Assembly (NCBI RefSeq): GCF_001425705.1 | Contig: NZ_LMDC01000027.1 | Coordinates: 251,515-315,514, forward strand | DNA length: 64,000 nt | Source of the DNA: Pelomonas sp. Root1217 | GTDB taxonomy: Bacteria; Pseudomonadota; Gammaproteobacteria; Burkholderiales; Burkholderiaceae_C | Direction of reading: 5' to 3' | In this document: positions 25,667 through 34,271 of the stretch, one piece after another | Layout: the number at the start of each line of letters is the position of its first letter | Position numbering within the stretch: the stretch's first letter is position 1 | Notes under the pieces: generated by a model | Database searches by the model: none | Told to the model about the DNA's origin: nothing | Seen by the model: only the letters and a program-made list of their open reading frames with translations | Program-made: the position numbers and the translations under genes

Positions 25667-27051
25667 GCCCCGCCGAGCGACTTGAACAGCGCCGCCTGCC
25701 GGACCCATTGCTGCAGGCGCAACCGAATGCGTCCCTGCTCCGCGTCGAGCACGGCGCTGCGCGTCTGCAGCCAGTCAGCACGGGCCACGGCGCCTACCTC
25801 GTAGCGCAGCGCGGCCAGGCGCTCGTTCTCGGTCGCTTCGCGCAGCCGGCCTTCGTTGGCGGCAAGCTGCTGGGCCACGCGCTCAGCCTCGATGCGCTGG
25901 GTCTCGATGTCGGCCAGCGCGCGTTGCAGCGTATCGCGCAGGGCGAGCGCGGCGGCATCGAGCTCTGTGCGGGCGCCGTCGCGCTGCAGGGCCAGGCGCT
26001 GCCAGTCGATCATCGGCACGATGAGGTTGGTGCCGAGAGACGCCAGTGGCTGCGACAACCAGTCTCGTGCATGGCTGCCGCCAGTGCTCAGGCCCGCGGA
26101 GAAGGACAGGCGCGGGTAGCGGTCGGCCTCGCTGACGCGCAGCCGCGCCAGGGACGCATCCACACCGAAGCGGGCCTTCTGCACATCGGGGCGGCGCGCG
26201 AGCACCTCGGCGGGCTCGGCCAGGCGCCAGCGTGGCGGCTCTCCAGCCGGCAGCGCCGCCTCGGGCGAAGGGCCGGGCAGGGGCTCGTCGAGCAGCAACG
26301 CGAGGATCTGGCGCTGCAGTTGCGCGTCGGCGGCGAGGTCGGCCAGGCGCGACTCGGCGGCCTGCACATTGACCGCGATCTTGTCGAGCTCGATGGGCAG
26401 CAGCTTGCCTTCACGCACGCGCTGCCGCGTCAGCTCCAGCGTCTCGCGGGTCAGCGCGAGCTGGGTCTCGGCCAGCGGCTTTTGCGCGCGGATGGCGGCC
26501 AGCGTCCAGTAGGCCTCGGCCACCTGGCTGCGGATGGACAGGCGGGCGGCATCGATGTCCGTGCGCGTGGCCTCGGCATTGGCGCGCTGGGCGGCCGTGC
26601 TCTGGGCCAGGCGGTCCCACAGGTCCAGCTCGTAGCCGACGCCGACGGACGCGCCATAGCTGCGGCTCCAGCCGGTCGAGGTGGTCACCGGGATCGTCAC
26701 GCCGCCGACCTCGACGTTGCGCGTGCTGCTCTGCGTCTCGATCGGGCGGCTGGCGTTGGCGGACAGGCTGGCGCTCGGAGACCAGCGCAGCGCGCTCTGC
26801 TCGGCCAGCAACTGCGCCTGCTTCCAGCTCAGCGCGGCGCGGGCGATGTCGCGGTTGGCCTCCAGTGCGCGGGCCTGCAGCGCGGCGAGCTGGGGATCGA
26901 GCAGCCCGGCCCAGTCGGGCGCCACGTCGCCGCTGCCCAGGCTCCAGGCAGTGGGCATGGCCACGTCGGGTGCCTTGGCCGCAGGGCCATTCGCGCAGCC
27001 GGCCAGCAGCAGGGCGGCGGCCAGGACGATCAGGGTCTGTCTCGTTTTCAT
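25663..27051 (-). CDS. NodT-family outer-membrane efflux lipoprotein
   Basis: 462 residues from the ATG at 27049-27051. It starts with a lipoprotein signal with lipobox LLAGC (Cys19) and contains the two repeated outer-membrane efflux domains of TolC/NodT proteins (WAGLLDPQLAALQARALEAN, QRVREGKLLPIELDKI, ARLRVSEADRYPRLSFSAGL). It would form the outer-membrane channel for the MacA-MacB pump encoded just upstream on the same strand. The 170-base gap to macB contains a strong hairpin. Confidence 0.94.
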   Translation of the reverse strand: MKTRQTLIVLAAALLLAGCANGPAAKAPDVAMPTAWSLGSGDVAPDWAGLLDPQLAALQARALEANRDIARAALSWKQAQLLAEQSALRWSPSASLSANASRPIETQSSTRNVEVGGVTIPVTTSTGWSRSYGASVGVGYELDLWDRLAQSTAAQRANAEATRTDIDAARLSIRSQVAEAYWTLAAIRAQKPLAETQLALTRETLELTRQRVREGKLLPIELDKIAVNVQAAESRLADLAADAQLQRQILALLLDEPLPGPSPEAALPAGEPPRWRLAEPAEVLARRPDVQKARFGVDASLARLRVSEADRYPRLSFSAGLSTGGSHARDWLSQPLASLGTNLIVPMIDWQRLALQRDGARTELDAAALALRDTLQRALADIETQRIEAERVAQQLAANEGRLREATENERLAALRYEVGAVARADWLQTRSAVLDAEQGRIRLRLQQWVRQAALFKSLGGA

Positions 27052-27135
27052 ATCAGTTGTCCATTCGCCTCGCGTCGCATACGTCGTGAATCTGGCGGGA
27101 CGAGCGACGGGCCGCTCCCTAGCCGGCCCGCTCTG

Positions 27136-27170
27136 GCGATGTGCTTGCGGCTTGATGCCGCAAGCATCGC
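27136..27170. repeat. Long hairpin between macB and the NodT gene
   Basis: GCTTGCGGC (27143-27151) pairs with GCCGCAAGC (27157-27165) across a TTGAT loop, and the outer GCGAT/ATCGC bases extend the stem. No T-run follows on the minus strand, so it is more likely an mRNA-stabilising or REP-like element within the operon than a terminator. Confidence 0.55.
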
Positions 27171-27221
27171 CGTCCCCTCGGGGGACCGGCCAAGGTTCTC
27201 CTTGGACGAGGGGCTCCATTT

Positions 27222-29237
27222 CTACTCCCGTGCCAACGCGTCGACCGGGCTGAGAGCCGCCGCACGGCGCGCGGGCAGCGTGCCGAACACCAGGCCCACG
27301 CCGCTGGACACCGCGAAGGCCACGCCCAGGGCCGCCCAGCTGATGACGACATGCAGGTGCTGCTGGGCCGCGTTGACGGCCTGCGCCGCCAGCCAGCTGA
27401 GGCAGACGCCCACCAGCCCGCCCAGGAAGCACAACACGACGGCCTCGATGAGGAACTGCAGCCGCACATCGCCCTGGCGTGCGCCGACCGCCATGCGGAT
27501 GCCGATCTCGCGGGTGCGCTCGGAGACCGACACCAGCATGATGTTCATGACGCCCACGCCGCCCACCAGCAGCGAGATGGCCGCGACGCCGGCGAACAGC
27601 GCCGCCATCGCGCTGGTGACGCTCTGGAACTTGCGGAACTCCTCTTCGCCGTTCCAGGTGCCGAAGTCCTCGCGCCCATGCAGGGCCTTGAGGCGGTGGA
27701 TGATCTGCTCGCGCACCTGCTGCGGTGGCACGGTCAGGTCCAGCAGCACGTCGAAGTTGTCGACGTCGGCGCGCGCGTCCAGCTTGCGCGAGAAGGTGGT
27801 GTGCGGGATGTAGAGCTGCCCCAGCCAGCTGCCAAAGCTGAAAGCGCCGCCTTCGGGGGCGACGACGCCGACGACCGTGAAGGGCAGGGCGGCCGTGGGC
27901 GGTGGCGGCGCGCCTGGCTGCTGGGCGGCCTGGGCGTCAGGCGCCATGCCGGGGTTGACGAAGACGAGCTGGCCCAGCGGCGATTCGCCCTTCTTGAACA
28001 GCGCGTCGCGCGATTTCTCGTCGAGGACGACGACCTGGCTGCGCGTCTCGAAGTCCATCGCGCTGAGGTAGCGGCCCTGCACGAGCTTGAGCTTGCGCGC
28101 CTTCAGCGTGGCCGTGTCGCCACCAATGGCCTCCAGCATCGCGTCGCGCGACTGGTGGCGGGCGGTCAGCTGCATCTGGCGGTTCAGTGTGATGCTCTTG
28201 ACGCCGTTGAGCGCGCGCAGCGAGTCGATCTCGTGCGGCCGGAAGGGTTGGGGCACGGCACCGGGCGGCAGCGCGGGGTTGCCGCGCCAGACGGGGATGC
28301 GGCCGGAGATCAGGCTGCTGAGGTCGGTCTCGATGGAGTCACGGGCGGCGGTGGTCAGCGCGACGATGCTGACGACGGAGGCGATGCCGATGCTGATGCC
28401 CAGCATGGACAGGGCCGTGCGCAGCCGGTTGCCCTTGAGTGCGAGCAGCGCGGTGGCGATGGCTTCGCGCCATTGCACCTGCAGGCGACGAAGCCGGCCG
28501 CCTTCCTTGACCGGCGGCGCATCGCTGGGCAGTTCGGTGGGTGCGATGTGGCCGGCCGGCGTGCCGTTGTCGGCGACGACCTTGCCATCCTTCAGCTCGA
28601 TGACGCGCCGTGCATGGGCGGCCACGGCGGCATCGTGGGTGACGAGGATGATCGTGTGGCCGCGCTGGTTCAGCTCTTCCAGCAGGCGCAGCATCTCGGC
28701 GCCGGAGGCGGAGTCCAGCGCGCCGGTGGGCTCGTCGGCCAGGATGATCTGGCCGCCATTCATCAGCGCCCGGGCGATGGACACGCGCTGCTGTTGGCCG
28801 CCCGAGAGTTCGTTGGGCCGGTGATGCAGGCGGTCACCCAGGCCCAGTCGCTCCAGCAGCGCGCGGGCCCGCCCGCCGCGCGCTCCGGTGCCGACGCCAG
28901 CGTAGACCGCAGGGAGCGCAGCGTTGGCGCGGGCGTCCAGGTGGGGCAGCAGGTGGTAGCGCTGGAAGATGAAGCCGAAGCGCTCGCGGCGAAGTGCGGC
29001 GAGCTCATCCGGGCCGAGGGTGCTGGCGTCCTGGCCGTCGATGACGAAGCTGCCGCTGGTGGGGTTGTCCAGGCAGCCGAGCACGTTCATCAATGTGCTC
29101 TTGCCGGAGCCGGACTGGCCCATGATGGCGACAAATTCGCCGGCCTCGATGTTGAGGCTGACGCCGTCGAGGGCGGGGACGTCGATTTCGCCCAGCTGGT
29201 AGTGCCGGGCGACGTCCTTCAGCTCGATGAGAGCCAT
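27222..29237 (-). CDS. macB: MacB-type ABC transporter (ATPase-permease fusion)
   Basis: 671 residues from the ATG at 29235-29237; the longer frame upstream overlaps macA. The N-terminal ATPase has Walker A GQSGSGKST (about 40-48), signature NELSGGQQQR and Walker B ILADEPTGALD. Then come a membrane helix, a large periplasmic MacB domain (about 300-500) and three C-terminal helices of the FtsX type (VGGVGVMNIMLVSVSERTRE, then the last pair). It would export macrolides, lipopeptides or peptides through MacA and the NodT channel. Only one base separates it from the macA stop. The exported substrate is not evident. Confidence 0.95.
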   Translation of the reverse strand: MALIELKDVARHYQLGEIDVPALDGVSLNIEAGEFVAIMGQSGSGKSTLMNVLGCLDNPTSGSFVIDGQDASTLGPDELAALRRERFGFIFQRYHLLPHLDARANAALPAVYAGVGTGARGGRARALLERLGLGDRLHHRPNELSGGQQQRVSIARALMNGGQIILADEPTGALDSASGAEMLRLLEELNQRGHTIILVTHDAAVAAHARRVIELKDGKVVADNGTPAGHIAPTELPSDAPPVKEGGRLRRLQVQWREAIATALLALKGNRLRTALSMLGISIGIASVVSIVALTTAARDSIETDLSSLISGRIPVWRGNPALPPGAVPQPFRPHEIDSLRALNGVKSITLNRQMQLTARHQSRDAMLEAIGGDTATLKARKLKLVQGRYLSAMDFETRSQVVVLDEKSRDALFKKGESPLGQLVFVNPGMAPDAQAAQQPGAPPPPTAALPFTVVGVVAPEGGAFSFGSWLGQLYIPHTTFSRKLDARADVDNFDVLLDLTVPPQQVREQIIHRLKALHGREDFGTWNGEEEFRKFQSVTSAMAALFAGVAAISLLVGGVGVMNIMLVSVSERTREIGIRMAVGARQGDVRLQFLIEAVVLCFLGGLVGVCLSWLAAQAVNAAQQHLHVVISWAALGVAFAVSSGVGLVFGTLPARRAAALSPVDALARE

Positions 29238-29238
29238 G

Positions 29239-30390
29239 TCAGGTGGACGCTGCGCTGGCGGGAGCGGAGGCTGCATCCGCCGCACTTGGCGGCGCCAGCA
29301 ACACCTTCTCGCCGGCCTTCAGGCCGTCCAGCACCTGCACCTTGGCGCCGTCTTGCAGGCCCACCTTGACCTGCCGCGGCGTCTGTTTGTTCGCCGCGTC
29401 CAGCACCTGCACCGTGAAGCGGCCATCCTTGCCGCGTTCACCCAGCGCGACGATGGGCATGGCGAGCACCTGCTTGGCCGAGCCGGTCTCGATGTCGACC
29501 TGCACCGTCATGTCGCTGAACAGCGCCCGCTCGCGGTTGTCGACCTCGAACAGCACGTTGTAGAAGACCGCATTGCCCGCGCGCTCCGGCACCGGCTGGA
29601 TGACGCGCACCTTGCCCTCGTAGCGCTTGCCTTCGCCCGACAGCGTCGTGAAGCGCGCCGTCTGGCCGACCTTGATGGCCTGGATGTCGGCTTCGGGCAC
29701 CTTGGTTCGCACGGTGATGGTGTCGAGATCGGCCAGCGTCAGGATGACGGGCGTGATCTGCACGGAGATCAGCGTCTGGCCCACCTGCACGGGCAGGTTG
29801 ACGACGGTGCCGTTCATGGGCGCGGTGATGCGCGTGTAGGAGAGGCTGACCTTCTTCTTGTCCAACTCGGCCTGCAAGCGCGTGAGATTGGCGGCCTGGC
29901 CGCGCAGGTCGGCTTCGATCTTGGCGATGTCGATTTCGGCCTTCTCGGCTTCGTTGCCCGAAGTGGCCTGGCCGGCCAGCAGGCGCTGCTGGCGCTTGAG
30001 TTCGCGGCGAGCGGCTTCGGCGTCGACGCGGCGGCTGTCGATGGACGCGCTGGCCTGGGCCACGGCGGCTTCGGCTTGCGCCACGTCGCTGCGCGCCAGC
30101 TCGGGGTCGAGGCTGACCAGGAGGTCGCCCTTTTTGACCTGCTGGCCCAGCTCGATGTGGATGGTCTGGACCTGGCCGCTGACCTGGGCGCCCACGTCGA
30201 CGCGCGTCTTGGCCTGCAGCACGCCGGCGGCCTGCACGGTCTGGGTCACGTCAGCCAGGGCGACGAGGCCGCTGGGCGGCGGTGGTGGCGGCGGCGGCGT
30301 GCGGGTGAACCACCAGGTGGCCCCGCCAGCGGCGAGCACGGCAATGACGATCAGGCGCACGCGCCAGCGTTTCAGAAAAGAAGCTTTCAT
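29239..30390 (-). CDS. macA: MacA-type periplasmic adaptor protein
   Basis: 383 residues with one N-terminal membrane anchor (about 10-27), a Pro-rich spacer of eight prolines, then the membrane-fusion fold: lipoyl half VDVGAQVSGQVQTIHIELGQ, a coiled-coil hairpin (ARSDVAQAEAAVAQASASID to about 175), the second lipoyl half ITAPMNGTVVNLPVQVGQT, and beta-barrel domains. The C-terminus is Ala-rich (AADAASAPASAAST). It bridges MacB and the outer-membrane channel. It is first in the minus-strand operon macA-macB-nodT-phosphatase, and its start follows the glucokinase-RpiR gene by 176 bases. Confidence 0.94.
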   Translation of the reverse strand: MKASFLKRWRVRLIVIAVLAAGGATWWFTRTPPPPPPPPSGLVALADVTQTVQAAGVLQAKTRVDVGAQVSGQVQTIHIELGQQVKKGDLLVSLDPELARSDVAQAEAAVAQASASIDSRRVDAEAARRELKRQQRLLAGQATSGNEAEKAEIDIAKIEADLRGQAANLTRLQAELDKKKVSLSYTRITAPMNGTVVNLPVQVGQTLISVQITPVILTLADLDTITVRTKVPEADIQAIKVGQTARFTTLSGEGKRYEGKVRVIQPVPERAGNAVFYNVLFEVDNRERALFSDMTVQVDIETGSAKQVLAMPIVALGERGKDGRFTVQVLDAANKQTPRQVKVGLQDGAKVQVLDGLKAGEKVLLAPPSAADAASAPASAAST

Positions 30391-30566
30391 GTCCCTCCCA
30401 GGACGATGGGGTCTTATTCGCCCCTTCCGGCCGGCATTGGCGTGATGGGTCGGCTAGCGTAGCAGTTGAACGGAGCCGGGCGGCCCCACTTCACCCATCG
30501 TCGTGAGTAAAGCGCCGCTTGGCAAAAGTCATGTGGGGTCAGGCGTTGCGGCCTCAATCCCTAGGC

Positions 30567-32474
30567 TCAGCGGCTGTGCGACGTCAGGCGCGCCAGCGGC
30601 GAAGCCATGCTGACCCCGGGGGCCGCCGTGCTGGCGCCGCGCGCAGTCTTGCCGTCGTCGTCCTCGCCGCCGACGGTCAGCGCGGCGATGCTGTCCGGGC
30701 TGCGGCGCATGGCCACGCCCACGGCCAGGATGTCGATGACCAGCAGGTGCAGGATGCGGCTGACCATCGGCAGGTGGGTGGCGATGTCCTCGATGTGGTC
30801 GACGATCAGCGTCACGTCGGCCTTCTTGGCCAGCGGGCTCTGGCTGGCCGTGATGGCCACGACCTTGGCGCCGCGCTCCTGCGCCTTTTCGACGACAGAC
30901 AGCAGCTCCGGCAGGCGGCCGCCGCTGCTGATGACGACGGCCACGTCGCCCTCGCGCAGCACGTCGGCGGCCAGCAGCTGCAGGCGCGGGTCGGTGTAGG
31001 CGCCGCAGGGCATGCCGAAGCGCAGGAACTTGAACTGCGCGTCCTGGGCGACGACGCCGTAATGGCCCAGTGCGAAGAACTCGATGCGGTGGGCCGACAG
31101 CAGCATGTCGATGGCGCGGTCGATGGTGTCGCGGTTCAGGTGGCTACGCACCTGCAGGATGGCGCTGGCGGTGTTGCCCAGCACCTTGGCGCCGAGCTCC
31201 AGCATGGAGTCGTTGGTGTTGACCTGGGTGTGGGTGACGGGCACGGTGCCGGTCAGGCCCGAGGCCAGGCGCAGCTTGAAATCGGACAGGCCCTCGCAAC
31301 CCAGCGACCGGCAGAAGCGGATGACGGTCGGCTGGCTGACGCCGGCGGCGCGGGCGATCTCGGCGATGGGGTCGTTCAACACCGAGCGCGGCTGGGCCAG
31401 CACCAGGTCGGCCACGCGCAGCTCGGCCGGCGACAGCTCGCTGCGCGCACGGCGGATCTGGCCGAGGATGGCCGAGCCGGGCGAAGCCTGCAGGTTGCGC
31501 AACTGGTTCTCGAGGATGGCCGAGGCACCCTTGAAAGTGGCGTGCTCGGCGGTGATGACGAAGGTCGGGATGGCCGACACGTAGTCGCGGAAGCGCCCCT
31601 TGTCCTCGAAGCGCTCGCGAAACGGGCTGCGGTCGAAGTACTCGCCCAGGCGCGGCACGATGCCGCCGCCGATATAGATGCCGCCCAGCGAACCGAGCGT
31701 GACGGCCAGGTTGGCCGCGCAGGTGCCAAGCAGGCCGCAGAAGACTTCCAGCGTCTCCAGGCACAGCGCGTCGCCGTCCTCCAGCGCGCGTTGGGTGATG
31801 GCAGGCGCCTGAAGCGGCTCGGTGGTCACACCGTTGCGGTCGGCCAGGGCCTTGTAGATCAGCTCCAGGCCGGGTCCGGAGATCAGGCGCTCATAGGAGA
31901 CGTGATCGAGCGTCTTCCAGGCGAACTTCAGGATGTCCATCTCGCGCTCGTCGCGCGGGCCGAAGTTGACGTGGCCGCCCTCGGTGCCGAGCGCAATCCA
32001 GCCTTCCCCGGCGGGAATCAGGCCTGAAACGCCCAGGCCCGTGCCCGCGCCCAGCAGGCCGATGACGCTGGGCCGGCGTGCCTGGCCGCCGCCGACCTGG
32101 TGCACATCCACTTCGGCCAGCCGGGGCAGGGCCATGGCGAGCGCAGTGAAGTCGTTGACGACGACGAGGGTGTCCAGGCTCAGGCGCTGGCGCATCTCGT
32201 CGATGGAGAACTGCCAGTGGTAGTTGGTCATGCGCACCCGATCGCCTTCGACCGGGTTGGCGATGGCGATGGCCGCATGCGCGATTTGCTGTGCGCCGCC
32301 GTCCTGCCAGCTCAGACCTTGCAGATAGGCGCGCACGGCGGCGTGGAAGTCGGCGTGGTCGGCGCAGCGCAGCGAGGCCATCTGCGTGAACTCGCCCGGG
32401 CCGATTTCCAGTGCGAAACGGGCATAGGTGCCGCCAATATCGGCAAGCAGGCGGGGGCTGTCGAAACGGGGCAT
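30567..32474 (-). CDS. glk: Glucokinase fused to an RpiR/HexR-type regulator
   Basis: 635 residues. The N-terminal half (about 1-325) is a bacterial glucokinase: LLADIGGTYARFAL phosphate motif, NDFTALAMALP, GAGTGLGVSGLIP and GGGIVPRLGEYF. The C-terminal half is an RpiR-family regulator: a helix-turn-helix about 345-420 (LSPAELRVADLVLAQPRSVL, AARAAGVSQPTVIRFCRSLG) and a SIS sugar-phosphate domain about 470-600. Such fusions are known in Burkholderia. It would phosphorylate glucose and sense a sugar phosphate, possibly KDPG as HexR does. It is divergent from a second glucokinase, and its own promoter contains a HexR-like site, suggesting autoregulation. Confidence 0.95.
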   Translation of the reverse strand: MPRFDSPRLLADIGGTYARFALEIGPGEFTQMASLRCADHADFHAAVRAYLQGLSWQDGGAQQIAHAAIAIANPVEGDRVRMTNYHWQFSIDEMRQRLSLDTLVVVNDFTALAMALPRLAEVDVHQVGGGQARRPSVIGLLGAGTGLGVSGLIPAGEGWIALGTEGGHVNFGPRDEREMDILKFAWKTLDHVSYERLISGPGLELIYKALADRNGVTTEPLQAPAITQRALEDGDALCLETLEVFCGLLGTCAANLAVTLGSLGGIYIGGGIVPRLGEYFDRSPFRERFEDKGRFRDYVSAIPTFVITAEHATFKGASAILENQLRNLQASPGSAILGQIRRARSELSPAELRVADLVLAQPRSVLNDPIAEIARAAGVSQPTVIRFCRSLGCEGLSDFKLRLASGLTGTVPVTHTQVNTNDSMLELGAKVLGNTASAILQVRSHLNRDTIDRAIDMLLSAHRIEFFALGHYGVVAQDAQFKFLRFGMPCGAYTDPRLQLLAADVLREGDVAVVISSGGRLPELLSVVEKAQERGAKVVAITASQSPLAKKADVTLIVDHIEDIATHLPMVSRILHLLVIDILAVGVAMRRSPDSIAALTVGGEDDDGKTARGASTAAPGVSMASPLARLTSHSR

Positions 32475-32579
32475 GGGCGCTGAAGGAACCTGAGGAAAGA
32501 CGGGCGATTATCAGCAGGCGCGCAGGCGACCTGCCTTGGACCCTTTCGGGCGCGATTCCTGGTGTGGAAGCTCAAACAG

Positions 32580-32608
32580 GTTGTAGCTTCACTACAGAGC
32601 CTCGGCAA
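32580..32608 (-). promoter_or_regulatory. Promoter and HexR-like operator of glk-rpiR
   Basis: On the minus strand, TTGCCG (32603-32608), a 17-base spacer and TACAAC (32580-32585) form a plausible sigma-70 promoter. The palindrome at 32582-32596, TGTAGCTTCACTACA on the plus strand, fills the spacer and the -10 box. A bound dimer would block RNA polymerase, consistent with repression by the gene product. Confidence 0.65.
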
Positions 32609-32693
32609 TCGAGTTTCCCCAGGGCGATGGCTGGCTTGCCGGGAGTTGAAAGCGATTTCTCATTCGAGATTTGGTTCCAAGGGCGAGTATGTA

Positions 32694-32722
32694 TTGTCGA
32701 TTTGATGTAGTTTTGCTACCGT
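32694..32722 (+). promoter_or_regulatory. Promoter and HexR-like operator of the second glucokinase
   Basis: TTGTCG (32694-32699), a 17-base spacer and a weak TACCGT (32717-32722) are arranged as in the divergent promoter. The site TGTAGTTTTGCTACC (32706-32720) lies in the spacer and matches the palindrome with one substitution. The 349-base divergent gap holds no gene. Confidence 0.5.
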
Positions 32723-32823
32723 CCGCCGCGACCGTACTACACCCTTTTCAGCCTTGTGTTTGCCACTGTCCGACTCCTGAATATCCGCTGCCTTGCGCCC
32801 CTCCTTGTTTCGGGAGTTCCTGT

Positions 32824-33816
32824 ATGAGTGCCGCCTACCCCTGGTTGGTGGCCGACGTCGGCGGCACCAATGCGCGTTTCGGCACCGTGGCCGGCCCCGG
32901 CGCCGCAGTGGAAGACGTGCGGGTGCTGTCGGTGGCGGGCCATGCGGGCCCGGCGGCCGCTGTCCGCGCTTATCTGCAGGGGCAGCCAGCCGGCAAGGCC
33001 AAACCGCAAAGTGCGGCCTTTGCGCTCGCGACGGCGCTGGACGGCGATCACATCGAGCTGACCAACGGTGCCTGGAGCTTCTCGCGCGCCGGCACGCAGG
33101 CCGAACTGGGCCTGAAGACGCTGCTCTGCCTGAATGATTTCGAGGCCCAGGCGCTGTCGCTGCCGCGGCTGCGGGCCGACCAGCTGCGCGCCTGGGGTGC
33201 GCCCCCGCCGGCGACAGGTGATGTGGCTGTGGGCACGGTCATGGCTGTCATCGGCCCGGGCACGGGCCTGGGCGTGGGCGGCGTCGTGCGCGCACCCGGG
33301 CGCTGGCTGGCGCTGCCGGGTGAGGGTGGGCACGCGACGCTGGCGCCGGCGGACGATTTTGAGAGCGCCGTGCTGAGCCAGGCGCGCCGCGAGTTCCCGC
33401 ATGTGTCGGCCGAGCGCTTCCTGTCGGGCATCGGCCTGCCGGTGCTGTGCCGCGCCGTCGCGGCCGCGCTCGGCGAGGGCGAAGACGTCAGCTCGCTGCC
33501 GACCGAGCAGATCGTCGCCCGGGGCCTGGCCGGTGAATCGACTGCTTGCGTGCGCACGCTGGATCTCTTCTGCGCCATGCTGGGTGGTTTCGCCGGCAGC
33601 GTCGCGCTGACGCTGGGTTCGCGCGGCGGCGTCTTCATCGGCGGCGGCATCGTGCCGCGCCTGGGCGAGCGCTTCTTCCAATCGGAGTTTCGCGCCCGTT
33701 TCGAGGCCAAGGGGCGCTTCCAGCCCTTCCTGGCGGGCATCCCCACGGCCCTCATCACCGACACGCTGGCCGCATTGTCCGGCGCCGCCCTGGCGCTGGA
33801 GCAGGCCGACGCCTGA
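32824..33816 (+). CDS. glk: Glucokinase, stand-alone paralogue
   Basis: 330 residues from the ATG at 32824, with GGGAG upstream; the longer frame upstream reads through the promoter. It carries the same family motifs as the fused enzyme: LVADVGGTNARFGT, CLNDFEAQALSLP, IGPGTGLGVGGVV, PGEGGHATLAPAD and IGGGIVPRLGERFF. No regulator domain is attached. Having two glucokinases side by side suggests different expression or kinetics under glucose and maltodextrin growth. A stem-loop with a short T-rich tail follows the stop. Confidence 0.94.
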   Translation: MSAAYPWLVADVGGTNARFGTVAGPGAAVEDVRVLSVAGHAGPAAAVRAYLQGQPAGKAKPQSAAFALATALDGDHIELTNGAWSFSRAGTQAELGLKTLLCLNDFEAQALSLPRLRADQLRAWGAPPPATGDVAVGTVMAVIGPGTGLGVGGVVRAPGRWLALPGEGGHATLAPADDFESAVLSQARREFPHVSAERFLSGIGLPVLCRAVAAALGEGEDVSSLPTEQIVARGLAGESTACVRTLDLFCAMLGGFAGSVALTLGSRGGVFIGGGIVPRLGERFFQSEFRARFEAKGRFQPFLAGIPTALITDTLAALSGAALALEQADA

Positions 33817-33817
33817 C

Positions 33818-33848
33818 ACGGCGCGCGCGGTCTGCGCGCGCCGTCTTC
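33818..33848 (+). terminator. Probable terminator after the second glucokinase
   Basis: ACGGCGCGCGC (33818-33828) pairs perfectly with GCGCGCGCCGT (33834-33844) over a five-base loop, followed by CTTCTC. The tail is short in T, so the hairpin may be only moderately efficient. Confidence 0.6.
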
Positions 33849-34271
33849 TCACACGCGATCTTTGGCACCACGCCGCCGCCGCGCGGCCGGTGTGGCTTCG
33901 CCTTGCGTGCTCTCGCCTTGCATGACCGCCCTTGCGCCTTGCGTCGCCCGGACGCGATTGGTCACGCCGGCAGACCTGTTGTTAACCCCTAAGTTGATGC
34001 TGTAGTTGCGCTACAAGTTTTGACTTCTTGCGTAGTTGTTCGCCCTGATGTTTCGCCGGCAGTGTCAATTCCATGCTGGTTTACCCGCGGTTTTTGACTG
34101 AAATCGGGTCGTTTCTTCGCAACGTCTAGGGTTTACGCAGATGCTGGAAAAAATCTAGTTTTGATACAAACCTGCTCGAGACGTTGGGTTCTCGCCCACG
34201 AGACGCGCGCCGGTGGCCCCGGAGGCGGACTTCGGGCCAAGCCGTTTTCCAATGAACTAGAGGAGACATCC
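33849..34271. other. Leader of the TonB-receptor operon
   Basis: About 420 bases without a gene. It holds the palindromic operator at 34001-34015, two TTGACT boxes (34020-34025 and 34094-34099) that could be -35 elements without a convincing -10, and the ribosome site GAGGAGAC just before 34272. From about 33960 to 34160 it is clearly AT-richer than its surroundings, as expected for a regulated promoter. Confidence 0.5.
34001..34015. promoter_or_regulatory. HexR-like operator before the TonB receptor
   Basis: TGTAGTTGCGCTACA has the same TGTAG-N5-CTACA form as the sites before both glucokinases and glgP. It is 256 bases upstream of the receptor start and directly before a TTGACT box at 34020. 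Confidence 0.65.

Noticed and set aside
25708-27813. 701-codon plus-strand frame over the efflux genes
   Set aside because: It lies antisense to the NodT and macB genes, both of which are well supported, and its translation has no coherent fold.
30533-30545. GTGGGGTCAGGCG near the end of the glk-rpiR gene as another GGGGTC repeat
   Set aside because: Only the first eight or nine bases match the motif at 16270, and no composition change or gene break is seen there.
34020-34132. A complete sigma-70 promoter for the TonB receptor
   Set aside because: Two TTGACT boxes are present, but neither has an acceptable -10 at 16-18 bases, so only the operator is reported.
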